Source: GWA2-66-18 sp964537395
Lineage (GTDB): Bacteria > Elusimicrobiota > Elusimicrobia > UBA1565 > UBA9628
Length of the DNA stretch: 64,000 nucleotides
Assembly (NCBI GenBank): GCA_964537395.1
Contig: CAZIBN010000008.1
Location: 4,430 to 68,429 of the forward strand
Direction of reading: 5' to 3'
The notes beneath the pieces are model-generated. The model worked only from the letters and a program-made list of their open reading frames with translations. It was not told the DNA's origin and did no database searches. Shown here one piece after another: positions 63,501-64,000 of this stretch. A program made the translations under genes and the position numbers. Each line of letters opens with the position of its first letter. Within the stretch, counting starts at the first letter, position 1.

Positions 63501-63979
63501 GTGCTCTTGATGCCGAAGTAGTAGGTGACGCCGGGGTTCAGGCTCATAAGGAGAGCCTGGGGATTGCCGGGGGCCAACGGGGCGGGAGCGCCGGCGACGG
63601 GCGTCGAGATCGCGAACCACGCGGTCGTGTCGTTGCCCAGGTCGGCGACGCTGAGCGTGGAGGCGTGGATTAAGTAGGAGATGACGGGGACAAGCGTGGG
63701 GCCCACGACCGTGTTCTCGTCCGGCGCGGTCCACTGCAGCAGGGCCTGGCCTTCAGCACCGGCCGTACCCGTGAAGTCGGCGATGGGCCGAGGCGGCCAG
63801 ATGTCGGTGGGTGTGGTTCGCACGTTGAACTGCCCCGAATCGGGGGCCGCGCCGAGGACGGGCGAGGGGAAGGCAAGGAGGATGGCAAGCAGCCCCGCGC
63901 CGGCTGACGACAGCCGGAGCCAGGCGCTCATCCTGCCGAGCGCGTCACCCATCGCAGACCTCTGCGGTGCTTGGTGCAT
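60590..63979 (-). CDS. Large surface protein: about seven fibronectin-III repeats plus gliding-type C-terminal domain
   Basis: The 1129-residue product has a signal peptide (LSSAGAGLLAILLAFPSPVLGA, about 24-45) and about seven fibronectin type III repeats of some 105-125 residues each (about 68-890), recognised by recurring LTWTxP, LxPGxxYYFxIKS and xDLTAxxG motifs. A beta-rich spacer and the C-terminal sorting-type domain (GRVVTPNGDGINDLIIF to the final TGTVVVAR) follow. Likely a cell-surface or secreted adhesin-like protein. The ATG at 63979 has AAAGGAC upstream. It is first of six same-direction genes ending at mltG. Confidence 0.88.
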   Translation of the reverse strand: MHQAPQRSAMGDALGRMSAWLRLSSAGAGLLAILLAFPSPVLGAAPDSGQFNVRTTPTDIWPPRPIADFTGTAGAEGQALLQWTAPDENTVVGPTLVPVISYLIHASTLSVADLGNDTTAWFAISTPVAGAPAPLAPGNPQALLMSLNPGVTYYFGIKSTDDSSLLSESDSQLKGLITQAVVPVKGIDGVSNLTAVTGSFPGDIELTWTHPRRNGQIDPAVYDVRISSTGQITNNAQFNAAAPLSMLSPSPIAAVGVPGGLASMTVTGLSAGVSYAFAVRQRDAGSFVGVWVRNVVANLNPFNFATANADTAVPITDLTGLVGPADGQVALAWTAPFPQGVISYRVFHATFSVASVGGSTTAWRAAALSSSTVVAASVPSGALQAAVLTLNPGLKYYFAAESTNPSGTSGLDVLSAAAQVSVRAKGVAPVTDLFAATGSLATGITLSWTEPFVSSTTAPLSYQIKVSTLGFINGATGYAAAQDLQSIATVTIPAYGSAGAALSVQATGLTPFVTHYFAIRVVDGSTPTLTGAWLRIPAEGRNLNTNAVPLFVANPPNPVSNLTALPGAGEGDVTLVWTAPLNTNLAPIASYEVRFAPFSASSVGSTTTWAAAASSAAFASALAPGSLETRTIGGLLPTATWYFSIKSIDITGQISPIDTKSTGTFQAATMPTSLAPSIPAGLIAVEGNRRVSLAWADLSAAGKGLDFAYYRLERSTDLVTFVTVTTTTATTYVDAPLAAMVTDYYRLIARDLRGNESAASAIASALPYTILPMEPLGVTVAVAPLNVTLAWSPVTRFGDGTSFANPAAPDVDELIGYSIFRSTDARSLQFVHVTSLPVITTNLLNGTGGLNYFYHIKSYNSQGISTNTLTVSSAGDRLFALDNSGTALTMDAANSLMLNAATNGLGYDIRIMATRRPQDVGGPVFQSAQWTAFRNGETEIAGFALPKPARVVLHFDVLGGAVVGTTAPVTGLSVAGAGAAPASVSPKNLGMYWYNGADFKKMYGNVDTNAQTVSVETPNLGLFQVRSLFRANGAVFDLSNISGRVVTPNGDGINDLIIFTYDPGPSNASVRGRIYDMTGSFVADMVAGAVPNTITWNGKMNGRAATSGVYVYKIEGDGKTYTGTVVVAR

Positions 63980-64000
63980 TTACGTCCTTTGCGTCTCCTC

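Noticed and set aside
61118..63673. 851-codon open frame on the plus strand
   Set aside because: It is antisense to the fibronectin-III repeats; composition is Arg/Gly/Asp-rich with no recognisable domain.

Overview
The window is GC-rich, densely packed chromosomal DNA from a Gram-negative (diderm) bacterium. The evidence for a second membrane is lipoproteins, a PorV-type outer-membrane barrel and a MurE with the DNPR motif expected for meso-diaminopimelate peptidoglycan. The gene mix (PorV family proteins, FlgD-like or gliding-type C-terminal domains, CHASE2 cyclase, alpha2beta2 glycyl-tRNA synthetase, dcw cluster) would fit a high-GC member of a lineage such as Elusimicrobiota. That placement is inference. 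No rRNA operon, phage, CRISPR array or transposase gene is visible. A 100-N scaffold gap lies at 55355-55454.

Layout. 0-9 kb: a coiled-coil protein, secreted unknowns, a lipoprotein-PilZ pair, NAD synthetase and a frameshifted DODA/YgiD-type dioxygenase. 9-13.5 kb: a leftward operon (unknown, recO, glyQ, glyS, lipoprotein). 13.5-14.2 kb: a gene-poor stretch with a truncated response-regulator remnant and several palindromes. 14-20.4 kb: a secreted metalloprotease, an O-antigen ligase/polymerase-like protein, a membrane protein and acs. 20.6-30 kb: the block usually found near oriC (rpmH-rnpA-yidD-yidC-jag-mnmE ... mnmG-rsmG), here without dnaA or parAB. 32-44.3 kb: the dcw cell-wall and division cluster (mraZ, rsmH, ftsL-like, ftsI/PBP, murE, murF, mraY, murD, ftsW, murG), followed by surE where many genomes have murC/murB/ddl/ftsQAZ. 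44.5-48.4 kb: a Crp/Fnr regulator, aspS and asnS. 48.4-55.2 kb: metalloproteases, an SH3-like protein and a CHASE2 nucleotide cyclase. 55.2-64 kb: tRNA-Ala(CGC), mltG (cut by the gap), a response regulator, a histidine kinase, a PorV-TPR protein and two surface proteins sharing a C-terminal domain; the last six genes form one leftward operon.

The most unusual content is non-coding. Upstream of the ftsL-like gene five hairpins stand in a row, each carrying the same 12-nt apex CTCTCGGCGGGG on different but base-paired stems. A family of GGTGTCAGG-ended elements occurs four times, as two full hairpins and two single arms, each within 2-7 nt of a stop codon. Two further dispersed palindrome families, two compound palindromes upstream of mraZ and a 32-bp perfect palindrome between acs and rpmH are also present. 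Many operon-leading genes have a -10 hexamer only 6-10 nt before the start codon, which suggests that leaderless mRNA is common in this organism. Within operons genes typically overlap by ATGA or GTGA, and three convergent pairs have interlocked stop codons.
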